Source: Olsenella timonensis (GTDB lineage: Bacteria; Actinomycetota; Coriobacteriia; Coriobacteriales; Atopobiaceae). From it: a stretch of DNA of 64,000 nucleotides. Below, piece by piece: positions 1-7,684 of the stretch. The number at the start of each line of letters is the position of its first letter. Positions within the stretch are counted from its first letter, which is position 1. A program made the position numbers and the translations under genes. Below the pieces are notes generated by a model, which searched no databases, was not told where the DNA came from, and worked only from the letters and a program-made list of their open reading frames with translations. Where the stretch lies: the NCBI RefSeq assembly GCF_900119915.1, contig NZ_LT635455.1, forward strand, positions 1,860,001 through 1,924,000, written 5' to 3'.

Positions 1-1
1 G

Positions 2-859
2 GTGGCGGCCCTGGCCATCTGGCTGCTCACGATGAGCGGCTCGTACCGCCGGATCGAGAAGGTCCTTCTCGCCATCGCGTGCGTCTTCGTGACTTACATC
101 GTCGCCGGCGTCATGGTGGGCCCCGACTGGGGCGACGCCCTGCTGCACACGGTGGTCCCGCACGTCGAGGCCACGCCGCGCTACCTGTCTCTGCTGGTGG
201 CAAGCGTGGGCACGGCCATCGCGCCCTGGATGCTCTTCCTCGCCCAGTCCAACGTGGTCGAGAAGAACGCCCACGCCGAGGACCTCCCCTACCAGCGCAT
301 CGACACCGTGACCGGAGCCGTGGCCGCGAGCGTCATCTCGTGGTTCATCATCCTCACCACCGGAGCCGTGCTGCACCCCGCCGGCATCGAGGTCAGCGGG
401 GCCGAGGACGCTGCCGCCGCGCTCGCGCCGCTCGTGGGCGACTACGCCGAGTTGCTCTTCGGCGCGGGCCTGGCCGGGGCGTCGCTGCTTGCCGCGTGCG
501 TGCTGCCTGGCATCACGTCGAGCGCGATCTGCGAGGCCTTTGGCTGGGAGCGCGGGGCCGACCGCAGCTGGGCGGAGGCGCCCGTCTATCGGGGCATCAT
601 CACCGCGGTCATCGCCGTCTCCGCGCTGGTCGTGATGCTGCCCGACGTCAACCTCTTCGGCATCATGATGGTCGCCCAGGTTATCAACGGCGTGCTGCTG
701 CCCGTCATTCTCGTCTTCATGGTGCTTATCGCCAGCGACCGGCACGTCATGGGGCGCCACGCCAACGGGCGCGGCTGGAACGCCCTCACCTGGTTCACGA
801 TCGTCGCGGTGACCCTGCTCACCCTGGTCATGTTTGCGATGCAGGCCCTCGGCCTGTAA
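2..859 (+). CDS. NRAMP-related divalent metal transporter, 3' part
   Basis: C-terminal part of a multi-pass cytoplasmic-membrane metal importer; the 5' end lies left of the window, so the GTG at position 2 is only the first visible codon. The visible 285 residues contain about seven hydrophobic segments. The segment equivalent to TM6 of NRAMP proteins is readable around residues 66-88. Classical Mn/Fe NRAMPs carry Met-Pro-His there; this protein has Ala-Pro-Trp (residues 74-76), followed by the usual polar NVVEKN stretch. Loss of the soft Met ligand is known from the NRAMP-related Mg2+ transporters, one of which was studied in Eggerthella lenta. Mg2+ or Mn2+ uptake is therefore more likely than iron uptake (inference). 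The gene is followed directly by a 76-bp palindromic repeat. Confidence 0.8.
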   Translation: MAALAIWLLTMSGSYRRIEKVLLAIACVFVTYIVAGVMVGPDWGDALLHTVVPHVEATPRYLSLLVASVGTAIAPWMLFLAQSNVVEKNAHAEDLPYQRIDTVTGAVAASVISWFIILTTGAVLHPAGIEVSGAEDAAAALAPLVGDYAELLFGAGLAGASLLAACVLPGITSSAICEAFGWERGADRSWAEAPVYRGIITAVIAVSALVVMLPDVNLFGIMMVAQVINGVLLPVILVFMVLIASDRHVMGRHANGRGWNALTWFTIVAVTLLTLVMFAMQALGL

Positions 860-860
860 A

Positions 861-936
861 CCAAAGGGGTCGGGTCCATTTTTGCAGAACTTCTTGATAT
901 CAAACGGTTCTGTCAAAATGGACCCGACCCCTTTGG
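861..936. repeat. 76-bp long palindromic intergenic repeat, copy A
   Basis: Long hairpin-forming repeat between the NRAMP-related gene and the FUSC gene. The outer arms begin CCAAAGGGGTCGGGTCC and end with its reverse complement, and the centre holds TTGATATCAA, itself a palindrome. Two further copies lie at 2987-3062 and 7606-7681. It starts two bases after the upstream stop codon, so it may act as a transcription terminator or mRNA-stabilising hairpin. Confidence 0.9.
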
Positions 937-950
937 CAGACGGAGGGCAG

Positions 951-2975
951 ATGGGCGAGAGGGTCAGGCACTGGCTGCGCGACCGGCGCGCCCAGCTCGT
1001 GGGCACGCTGCCCGTCATCGTGTTCTTCATCGCCTTGTTCTGGGTGGTGCAGCTCGGGTTTGGCGACCGGTACCTCCTCGCAGTCTCGCCGTTCACCACG
1101 CTCTTTGAGACGCGGCTCGAGAAGTACAACCCGCCGTCGCAGTACGCGCGCTTCTTCCTGGTAAGCGCGCTGGCGCTCGTGGGCGCGCGCCTCGCCGTGG
1201 CCAACGTGGCGCTGTGCGTCGCCGTGAACCTGGCCATGCCGTTCGCCCTGGTGTTCATGCGCTCGCCACAGCTCAACCCGCGCCGCTACTTCCCCTACAC
1301 GATGTTGTTTGCGTTCCTGCAGCTGAGGCCCGAGAACCTCGTGACGGCGTTCGCGACGCAGGCCGCCGTGCTCGCCGCCTGCTGCGTCGTGCTGACCGCG
1401 GGGCTGCTCTTGGCCGGGGCCGTCCGTCACCGGGCCCGCGAGGCGCGCGGCAGGCTTCACGACCGCGTGCGCCGCCTGGCCGACGCCCTCGCCCGCGCGG
1501 CGGAGCGCGGCTTCGACGAGGACCTGCGCGTCGATCTGCTCGCCCTGCGCCGCGAGCTCGCCGCACTCGCCTACTCCGCGCGCGAGGACTCCACCGCGCC
1601 GCCGCGCACCGTGAACCTCCTCGACATGCTGGCGACGCTCGCGCAGCGCACCGCCTATCTGACCGGCAACTTTGACTGGAGCGGCCGGCACCGCGGAGAG
1701 CATGCCGCGTTGCTCGCCCAGCTGGCGACGCTCACGGGCGAGCTGGACGCCGTGCTGGACGCCGACGCGAGCTCGGGCCGCCGCGCCGTGCTGGAGCATC
1801 GGGCGCGCGCCCTTCTCGCCGACCTCGACGTGGACGAGCCGAGGTTCAGAATCTTCTGCCGCAGCTACCTCAACCTGCTCGTCCTCATCCTGCGCACGGC
1901 CGACGACCCGCAGCAGCGCGTCTGGCGCATGTCGGCGGCGCACGCCGCGCGCACGGCGCTCTTTCGCAAGCGGCCCACGCTCGACTCCTTCGAGATGCGC
2001 TTCTCCGTGCGCTGCGGCATCGTGCTGGCCGTGAGCTGCAGCGTCAACCTGCTGCTGCCCGTCGACCATCTCTACTGGTACGTGCTCCACGCCTACTTGC
2101 TGATGCAGCCCTTCCCCGACGAGAGCTCGCGCCGCATGCGCACCCGCATGGCGGGCACGGCGCTGGGCTGCGTGTTCGTGCACGCGGTGGCCCTGCTCAA
2201 CCTGGGCTGGATCGGCGTCATGGCGCTGGGCATGGTGCTCGTGGCGCCGCTCTATGCCGCACGTCCGGGTACCGTGACCTCGGCGTTCTTTGCGACCGCC
2301 TACGCGGTGACGATGGCCTCGGTCTCGATCGACGACGGATACGCCACCGCGATGCGCCTGGCCTCGCTCGTCCTGGCCGTGGCGACAGTGGCGCTGGTCA
2401 ACCGCCTCGTCCTGCCCACGTCGGACCGGCGCCTCTTCGCCGCCGACGCGCGCCAGCTCTTCGCGATGGTGCGCAGCGACTGGGACCTCGTGCGCAGGAC
2501 GCTCAACGAGCGCGTCGACACCGTGGTCTCCTCGGAGCGGCTGCTGCACTTCCAGATGGTGCACACGCAGGCCAACGCCCTGCTCGACGCGATCTCCGCG
2601 GCGGGCGAGAAGAACGCGGAGATCTCCGAGGTGGCGCGCTACCGCGACGCGGCGGACCGGATGCTCTTCTGCCTGTGGGAGATCGGGTGCGAGCTGGAGC
2701 AGCTCGAGCTGCTGGTCCGGCTCGGCTCGGTGCGCCCGGAGGAGCGCGCGCTGTTTGGGCGGGTGATCGACCTCGCGGAGTCGCGCTGCGACCCGGAGCG
2801 CTTTGGGGCGGGAGTCGACGAGGCGGAGGGCATGATCATGGGCCTGGCCGACGAGGACGTCCGCTACGTGCTGCAGCAGTACGTCGACCGCGCCGGCGAG
2901 CTGCGCCTCGCCGTGGACGACGCCCGCGGCGCGCTCGTCGAGCGCCCGAGCTACCTGGACGAGGTTCGCCGCTAG
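951..2975 (+). CDS. FUSC-family inner-membrane protein
   Basis: A 674-residue membrane protein with the FUSC/aromatic-acid-exporter layout. There is one block of transmembrane helices near the N-terminus (about residues 18-180), a long soluble Arg/Ala/Leu-rich helical stretch, a second helix block (about 350-510), and a soluble C-terminal helical region. Family members (YccS, AaeB, plant ALMT) export aromatic acids or other organic anions; the substrate here cannot be told. I chose ATG 951 because GGAGGG lies just upstream (942-947). An in-frame start at 834 would place the palindromic repeat inside the protein, which is unlikely. It stands alone on the plus strand, convergent with the PTS/aldolase operon. 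Confidence 0.75.
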   Translation: MGERVRHWLRDRRAQLVGTLPVIVFFIALFWVVQLGFGDRYLLAVSPFTTLFETRLEKYNPPSQYARFFLVSALALVGARLAVANVALCVAVNLAMPFALVFMRSPQLNPRRYFPYTMLFAFLQLRPENLVTAFATQAAVLAACCVVLTAGLLLAGAVRHRAREARGRLHDRVRRLADALARAAERGFDEDLRVDLLALRRELAALAYSAREDSTAPPRTVNLLDMLATLAQRTAYLTGNFDWSGRHRGEHAALLAQLATLTGELDAVLDADASSGRRAVLEHRARALLADLDVDEPRFRIFCRSYLNLLVLILRTADDPQQRVWRMSAAHAARTALFRKRPTLDSFEMRFSVRCGIVLAVSCSVNLLLPVDHLYWYVLHAYLLMQPFPDESSRRMRTRMAGTALGCVFVHAVALLNLGWIGVMALGMVLVAPLYAARPGTVTSAFFATAYAVTMASVSIDDGYATAMRLASLVLAVATVALVNRLVLPTSDRRLFAADARQLFAMVRSDWDLVRRTLNERVDTVVSSERLLHFQMVHTQANALLDAISAAGEKNAEISEVARYRDAADRMLFCLWEIGCELEQLELLVRLGSVRPEERALFGRVIDLAESRCDPERFGAGVDEAEGMIMGLADEDVRYVLQQYVDRAGELRLAVDDARGALVERPSYLDEVRR

Positions 2976-2986
2976 CCTGGACCGAA

Positions 2987-3062
2987 CCAAAGGGGTCGGG
3001 TCCTTTTTTGCAGAAACGTTTGATATCAAACGGTTCTGTCAAAATGGACCCGACCCCTTTGG
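2987..3062. repeat. 76-bp long palindromic intergenic repeat, copy B
   Basis: Second copy of the repeat, between the convergent FUSC and aldolase genes. Its centre is the most symmetrical of the three: CGTTTGATATCAAACG is a perfect 16-bp palindrome. Its position between two converging 3' ends suits a bidirectional terminator. Confidence 0.9.
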
Positions 3063-3070
3063 CATTCGCG

Positions 3071-3973
3071 TCAGCGCAGCCCCTGCCGCCAGGCGGGGAT
3101 GCCGGCCTCGCGGTACAGGGAGGCCTTCCCCAAAGACGAGAAGAGCCGCATCTTGCCCTTCACGACCTCCTTCCCCGCCTCGATGCAGGGCGGGAAAATC
3201 GCGTTGGGCTCCCAGCCGGAGTCCGGCCGGGCCAGGATCTCCCGCGCCTTGGAGAAGAACGCGCTCTTGTAGTCGGAGGAGATGTTGACCTTCTGGATGC
3301 CGATCCTGACGGCCTCGGCCACCTCCTCGTCGGGGTTGCCCGACCCGCCGTGGAGCACAAGCGGCACGTCGACGACCCCCTTGATCGCGGAGAGCACATC
3401 CATGCGCAGCCGCGGCGTGACGCCCTTGGGATAGAGGCCGTGGCACGTCCCGATCGCCACCGCCAGCGTGTCCACGCCCGTCCGCTCCACGAACTCGACC
3501 GCGTCGGCGGGGTCGGTGTAGCGGACCTCGGTCATGCCGCCCTCGAAGGAGGACCCCGTGTTGCCGATCGTACCCAGCTCGCCCTCCACGGACACGTCCA
3601 CCATGTGGCAGTAGCGCACGACCTCGGCCGTCTTCGCGACGTTGTCCTCGAACGGCAGCGCGGAGCCGTCGATCATCACCGAGCTGAAGCCCGCGCGCAC
3701 AGCGCGCATGACGCTCTCGACCGAGTCCCCGTGGTCGAGGTGCACCACGAAGGGCACGGAGCTGTTGGACACCCGTGCGATGACGTAGCGCAGGAAGTCG
3801 TCCTTGCAGTACGCGAGCTCCTCGGGGTGGATCTCGACAATCGCGGGAGAGTCGCTCTCCTCGGCGGCCTCGACGACCGTCCTGAGGAGGTTGGACTCCG
3901 TGACGTTGAACGCCCCGACCGCAAAGTGATGCTCCTTGGCTACGGCGAGCATCTGGCTCATGTTCAGCAGCAT
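3071..3973 (-). CDS. Class II ketose-bisphosphate aldolase
   Basis: Cytoplasmic zinc-dependent aldolase of 300 residues, of the fructose-/tagatose-bisphosphate aldolase family (FbaA/GatY/KbaY), cleaving a ketose 1,6-bisphosphate to dihydroxyacetone phosphate and an aldehyde phosphate. The zinc and catalytic signatures are visible: HLDHGDS (catalytic Asp80, Zn-ligand His81), GTCHGLYPKG and LHGGSGNPDEE. Start ATG 3973 has GGGAG eight bases upstream and lies two bases after the PTS stop codon, so the two are translationally linked. Together with the upstream PTS and oxidoreductase it probably handles a fructose-like sugar taken up as a phosphate. Fructose versus tagatose specificity cannot be decided from motifs. 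Palindromic repeat copy B follows it. Confidence 0.88.
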   Translation of the reverse strand: MLLNMSQMLAVAKEHHFAVGAFNVTESNLLRTVVEAAEESDSPAIVEIHPEELAYCKDDFLRYVIARVSNSSVPFVVHLDHGDSVESVMRAVRAGFSSVMIDGSALPFEDNVAKTAEVVRYCHMVDVSVEGELGTIGNTGSSFEGGMTEVRYTDPADAVEFVERTGVDTLAVAIGTCHGLYPKGVTPRLRMDVLSAIKGVVDVPLVLHGGSGNPDEEVAEAVRIGIQKVNISSDYKSAFFSKAREILARPDSGWEPNAIFPPCIEAGKEVVKGKMRLFSSLGKASLYREAGIPAWRQGLR

Positions 3974-3975
3974 CT

Positions 3976-5394
3976 CTACGCTCCCGCAACCTCGGTCTGG
4001 ACCTTGCTCTTCTTCACCACGCCGAGCAGGATCGCGCCGACCACGGTGCCGCAGGCGATGGAGAGGACCCACTGGATCGGGTTGTCGAAGACGTTGGGGA
4101 TGAGGGTCGCCCACAGGCCGCCGTGCGGGACGCGACAGGCACAGTCAAAGATCAGGGAGAGCGTGGAGGAGACGGCGCTGCCGGCCATGATGCAGGGGAT
4201 GACGCGCAGCGGATCGCCCACGGCAAACGGGATGGCGCCCTCGGTGATGTTGGAGGCGCCCAGGATCCAGGCAGCCTTGCCCGCCTCGCGCTCCTCCTCG
4301 GTGTACTTGTTCTTGAAGATGATGGTGGAGAGGGCGAGCGCGAGCGGAGGGGTCACGCCGCCGGCCATGACCGCGGCGAACGGCATGTAGTTGCCGGCCT
4401 CGAAGGCGATCATGGAGAAGGCGAAGATGGACTTGTTGAGCGGGCCGCCCATGTCAAAGGCCATCATGCATCCGGTGATGACGCCGAGCAGGATCTTGTT
4501 CTCGGTGTTGAGGCCGGAGAGCCAGCCCTCGAGCGCGCTCAGCAGCATCGTGATGGGCGTGCCGATGACGAACCACATAATCAGGCCGGAGATGCCCACG
4601 GAGAGGACCGGGACCAGCAGCACCGCCTTGATCGACTCGATGCTCTTGGGAACCTTGATGTAGCGGACGAGAAGGACGGTGACGTAGCCGGCGAGGAAGC
4701 CGCCGATCATGCCGCCCAGGAAGCCAGCGCCGATGTCCTTGGCAATCCAGCCGCACATGAGACCTGCCGTGATGCCGGCACGGTCGGCAATGGAGAAGGC
4801 GATACCCGCGCCGATGACCGGAACCATGAGGCCCAGGGCGCCGTCGCCGCCGCCGATCCAGTTGAGGGCGGCCGCGATCGGGTTGTAGGAGGGGTCGCCC
4901 TCCGTCGCGGAGTCGAGGCCCCAGATGAAGCTGATCGCGAGCAGGATGCCGCCGGCAACCACGACCGGGATCATGAAGCTCACGCCCGTCATGAGGTGAC
5001 GGTAGATCTGCGAGACCAGGCTCTCGGCCTCCTCCGCCGGGGCCTCGGCCTTGGCGGGCGTCGCGGCGACGCGCTTGTCCTCGCCCCAGACCCTTGCCTT
5101 GTCGACGGCGTCGTCGATGAGCTTGTCCGCGTCCTTCATGGCGCGCGAGACGTCGGCCTCGTAGAGCCGCTTGCCCACAAAGCGGTCCTTGCTCACGCCC
5201 TTCCCGGCGGCGATGAGGACGATGTCGGCCTCGGCGATCTCCGCCGCCGTCAGCGTGTCCTCGGAGCCCAGCGCCCCCTGGGTCTCGACTCGGATCTCGT
5301 GCCCCTTTCGCTCTGCCGCCTCCTTGATGGCCTCAGCGGCCATGTACGTGTGGGCGACACCGGTGGGGCAGGTCGTCACTGCCACGATACGCAT
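3976..5394 (-). CDS. PTS system fructose-type EIIBC component
   Basis: Membrane permease of the phosphotransferase system, 472 residues. The N-terminal EIIB domain (about 1-100) has the phosphorylated cysteine in TTCPTGVAHTYMAA (Cys9), the fructose-family signature. An Ala/Glu/Lys linker (about 110-130) leads to the EIIC channel (about 135-465), with many hydrophobic helices and the conserved FDMGGPLNK segment. There is no EIIA domain here or next door, and no HPr or enzyme I in the window, so these must come from elsewhere. I chose ATG 5394 because AAAGGAA precedes it; longer upstream readings lack a ribosome-binding site. Middle gene of the oxidoreductase-PTS-aldolase operon, probably controlled by the adjacent RpiR regulator. 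Confidence 0.9.
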   Translation of the reverse strand: MRIVAVTTCPTGVAHTYMAAEAIKEAAERKGHEIRVETQGALGSEDTLTAAEIAEADIVLIAAGKGVSKDRFVGKRLYEADVSRAMKDADKLIDDAVDKARVWGEDKRVAATPAKAEAPAEEAESLVSQIYRHLMTGVSFMIPVVVAGGILLAISFIWGLDSATEGDPSYNPIAAALNWIGGGDGALGLMVPVIGAGIAFSIADRAGITAGLMCGWIAKDIGAGFLGGMIGGFLAGYVTVLLVRYIKVPKSIESIKAVLLVPVLSVGISGLIMWFVIGTPITMLLSALEGWLSGLNTENKILLGVITGCMMAFDMGGPLNKSIFAFSMIAFEAGNYMPFAAVMAGGVTPPLALALSTIIFKNKYTEEEREAGKAAWILGASNITEGAIPFAVGDPLRVIPCIMAGSAVSSTLSLIFDCACRVPHGGLWATLIPNVFDNPIQWVLSIACGTVVGAILLGVVKKSKVQTEVAGA

Positions 5395-5460
5395 GGTGTT
5401 CCTTTCCCTGTGTTCCTTAACATCTGAAAGATTGCGGCCCCTCGAGGCAGGCCCTCCCAC

Positions 5461-5526
5461 TCCCGCGGGGCGTCCCCCGCGGGATCAAATCGGCAGTCTT
5501 CGCGTACGCCGGGGACGTGCCCCGGC
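5461..5526 (-). terminator. Two GC hairpins between oxidoreductase and PTS genes
   Basis: Two strong inverted repeats in the 139-bp gap: a 10-bp stem (5461-5470 with 5475-5484) and a 7-bp stem (5508-5514 with 5520-5526). Neither is followed by a T-run on the minus strand. They are better read as processing or attenuation hairpins inside the operon than as full terminators. Confidence 0.45.
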
Positions 5527-5533
5527 ACGCGGA

Positions 5534-6484
5534 TCAGCGCGTGTAGCCGTGGTCGGCGAGAAGCGCGTCCATGGTCCGCACCACGTCGAGCGTCAGGTCG
5601 AGGTAGGTCGACGAGGGGTCGCCCTTCTCGACGGCGCGCTCGAAGTCCTCGACCTCGTAGGCAAGGGCGTCCGCGGTCCTGCCGCAGGCGATCTCGCGCG
5701 AGGTCCCGTCGGGATAGACGAGCGTGGCGGCCTCTGCCCGCACGTAGTTGTCGACGGTGACGTAGGCGCGGTCGCCCGCCACGATGGCGCGCTTGGGCAG
5801 CTTGGCCCTGAACGTGAGGTTGGCGCAGCCCACCATGTCGGCGTCGGTGCGGACCCCGATGGCCCACATCTCGTCCACGCCCGTGGGGTAGGCCTGCGTG
5901 ACGCAGGTTACCTCCTCGAAGCCGCCCTTCAGGAAGTAGCGCAGGAACGAGAGCGCATAGGTGCCGATGTCGAGCATCGCGCCGCCGCCCAGGTCGGGGT
6001 TGAAGAAGCGGTTGGTGGGGTCGTCCTCCTTGAGGCTGCCAAGGTCGGCCTTCACGATCTTGATCTTTCCGAGCTCTCCGTCCTCGATCATCTGGGCGAT
6101 CTTGGCAAAGATGGGCATGTGGTAGATCGTCATCGCCTCCGCCAGGACGAGCCCGCGCTCGCGCGCCAGGTCGCACAGGGAGGAGAGCTCCCCGTAGTTG
6201 CCCCAGATGGCCTTCTCGCACAGGACGTGCTTGCCGGCCTCCAGGCAGGCTCGGATGTCGTCGAGGTGGCGAGCGTTGACCGTGGCGATGTAGACGGCGT
6301 CCACGTCCTTGTCGGCCAGTAGCTCCTCATAGCTGCCGTAGGCGCGCCGGGCACCGTAGCGATCCTGGAACGCGCGGGCCTTGTCGAGGTCCCTCGAGGC
6401 GGCCGCGAAGACGCCCTGCCTGGTCGCCAGCGCGTCCGCGAACTCGTGCGCGATGTGGCCCAGGCCCATGATTCCCCAGTTCAT
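5534..6484 (-). CDS. Gfo/Idh/MocA-family oxidoreductase
   Basis: NAD(P)-dependent sugar or polyol dehydrogenase of 316 residues. The N-terminal Rossmann fold has GLGHIAHEFA (residues 7-16) for nucleotide binding; the C-terminal half is the substrate-binding sheet domain. The usual EKP catalytic-lysine motif appears as CEKAIWGN, with the lysine kept and the proline replaced. The later DIGTYALSFLRYF helix carries Asp/Tyr residues of the active-site type. Start ATG 6484 has GGGGAGG upstream. First gene of a likely operon with PTS EIIBC and aldolase, so it probably oxidises or reduces a related sugar. The substrate is unknown. Confidence 0.8.
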   Translation of the reverse strand: MNWGIMGLGHIAHEFADALATRQGVFAAASRDLDKARAFQDRYGARRAYGSYEELLADKDVDAVYIATVNARHLDDIRACLEAGKHVLCEKAIWGNYGELSSLCDLARERGLVLAEAMTIYHMPIFAKIAQMIEDGELGKIKIVKADLGSLKEDDPTNRFFNPDLGGGAMLDIGTYALSFLRYFLKGGFEEVTCVTQAYPTGVDEMWAIGVRTDADMVGCANLTFRAKLPKRAIVAGDRAYVTVDNYVRAEAATLVYPDGTSREIACGRTADALAYEVEDFERAVEKGDPSSTYLDLTLDVVRTMDALLADHGYTR

Positions 6485-6535
6485 GCATCCTCCCCGTATC
6501 GAGGCGACGCCGTCGCCCCGCCTTGTTGGAACGTA

Positions 6536-6562
6536 GTTTCATAGTAATGATTACTCTGAAAC
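6536..6562. promoter_or_regulatory. 27-bp operator palindrome, candidate RpiR site
   Basis: GTTTCA and TGAAAC arms enclose AGTAATGATTACT. Twelve of the thirteen base pairs around the central G are symmetrical. It sits 52 bp upstream of the oxidoreductase start and overlaps a promoter -10. Its layout resembles operators of RpiR/HexR-type regulators, and an RpiR-family gene is next door. Confidence 0.7.
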
Positions 6563-6568
6563 AGTGAA
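6541..6568 (-). promoter_or_regulatory. Candidate promoter of the sugar operon
   Basis: On the minus strand, a -35-like TTCACT (6563-6568) is followed after 16 bp by a -10-like TACTAT (6541-6546). The spacer and -10 are covered by the 27-bp palindrome, so bound regulator would exclude RNA polymerase. Confidence 0.5.
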
Positions 6569-6668
6569 CCAATATGCTTTTCAGGGAGGGTGAGCGGACG
6601 AAATGGACCGGTGAGCGCAAGGAGGCCCGTTCCTCTCGCCCCGTGTCGCGCACCCGCGCCGCGCGAGG

Positions 6669-7541
6669 CTAGCTGAAGGTCGGCATGGACTCCTTGTCCT
6701 TGCCGAGGCTCTTGCGCTCCATCCGCGCGTGCTCGCGCGCGTCGTCGTTGCTGGCAAACAGAAGCAGGAACAGGGCCTCGACGACGAAGTCCGGCGTCAC
6801 GTGCGACGAGAACTGCCCGCCGGCGAGCAGCTGGTCCCGCGAGACCGTGGAGAGCACCACGTCGGCGCGGACGGCAAGCGAGGAGGCGGGGTTGGACGTC
6901 ACGAAGACGACCGGCGTGCCGGAGTCCTCGGCGTTGTCGATGATGGTCTCGAGACGACGCGAGTAGCCGGACGCGGAGACGACGAAGAGGACGTCAGTGC
7001 GCCGCAGGGAGAGCGACGCGAGGATCATGGACTCCGTGGTGGCCGGGCAGACGGTGCGGCGGCCGATCTGGCCGAGCTTGAAGGCGAGATTCGAGCAGAC
7101 GGGGATGGAGTTGCCCACGGCAGCAAAGTAGAGCGTGTCGCAGGCGCGGATAAGGTCGAGCGCGCGCTCGAGAGAGCCGGCCTCGAGCTGCGAGACGGTG
7201 CCGCGAAGCTCCTGGACCTTGGTCTCGAGGATGTACTCGAGCGAGCCGGGGATGTTCTCGGGCGATATCTCCGTCGCCGCCTCCGCGTCGGCATCGTCTC
7301 CGGTGGCCTGCTCGCTCGCCAGGGCAAGGCGCATGCTCGCAAAGCTGTCGTAGCCGGCGTGGCGCACGAAGCGCGAGACGGTGGCGCCGGAGGTCTGGCT
7401 GCCCCTGGCGATGTCGCGCACGGAGAGGCGCGGCACGTCGACGCGGTTCTGGAGGATAAAGTCGGCGACACGTCGCTCCATGTCGGGCAGCTGCTCGTAG
7501 CAGGCGCAGATCGTGTCTATGGTTCCCAGCTGCCGTGCCAT
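6669..7541 (-). CDS. RpiR-family transcriptional regulator with SIS domain
   Basis: Cytoplasmic DNA-binding sugar-phosphate sensor of 290 residues. The N-terminal RpiR helix-turn-helix (about 1-80) includes LSVRDIARGSQTSGATVSRF. The C-terminal SIS phosphosugar-binding domain (about 120-255) has the AVGNS and VVSASGYSRR loops. ATG 7541 was chosen for the GGAGGAG just upstream. It lies upstream of the oxidoreductase-PTS-aldolase operon on the same strand. The 27-bp palindrome over that operon's promoter is its likely target, with a ketose phosphate as the likely effector (inference). Activator or repressor mode is not certain, but an operator on the -10 favours repression. Confidence 0.85.
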   Translation of the reverse strand: MARQLGTIDTICACYEQLPDMERRVADFILQNRVDVPRLSVRDIARGSQTSGATVSRFVRHAGYDSFASMRLALASEQATGDDADAEAATEISPENIPGSLEYILETKVQELRGTVSQLEAGSLERALDLIRACDTLYFAAVGNSIPVCSNLAFKLGQIGRRTVCPATTESMILASLSLRRTDVLFVVSASGYSRRLETIIDNAEDSGTPVVFVTSNPASSLAVRADVVLSTVSRDQLLAGGQFSSHVTPDFVVEALFLLLFASNDDAREHARMERKSLGKDKESMPTFS

Positions 7542-7605
7542 GTCTCCTCCGGGGGTCGCCGCCCTTCTCGCCCGCACGTCCTGAGGCGCCTAACGGCGCC
7601 GCCCA

Positions 7606-7681
7606 CCAAAGGGGTCGGGTCCATTTTGGCAGAACTTCTTGATATCAAACGGTTCTGTCAAAATGGACCCGACCCCTTTGG
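7606..7681. repeat. 76-bp long palindromic intergenic repeat, copy C
   Basis: Third copy, in the same orientation as the others, between the 3' end of gpsA and the 5' side of the RpiR gene. It starts three bases beyond the gpsA stop codon region, again hugging a gene end. Confidence 0.9.
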
Positions 7682-7684
7682 CAT

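Noticed and set aside
834-950. Upstream in-frame start for the FUSC gene
   Set aside because: It would translate the palindromic repeat and overlap the NRAMP-related gene; ATG 951 has a good ribosome-binding site.
900-3029. Long minus-strand reading frame (about 700 codons) opposite the FUSC gene
   Set aside because: It is rich in Arg/His/Ala/Gly without membrane or domain structure, runs through both palindromic repeats and has no ribosome-binding site; it is the GC-rich shadow of the FUSC gene.
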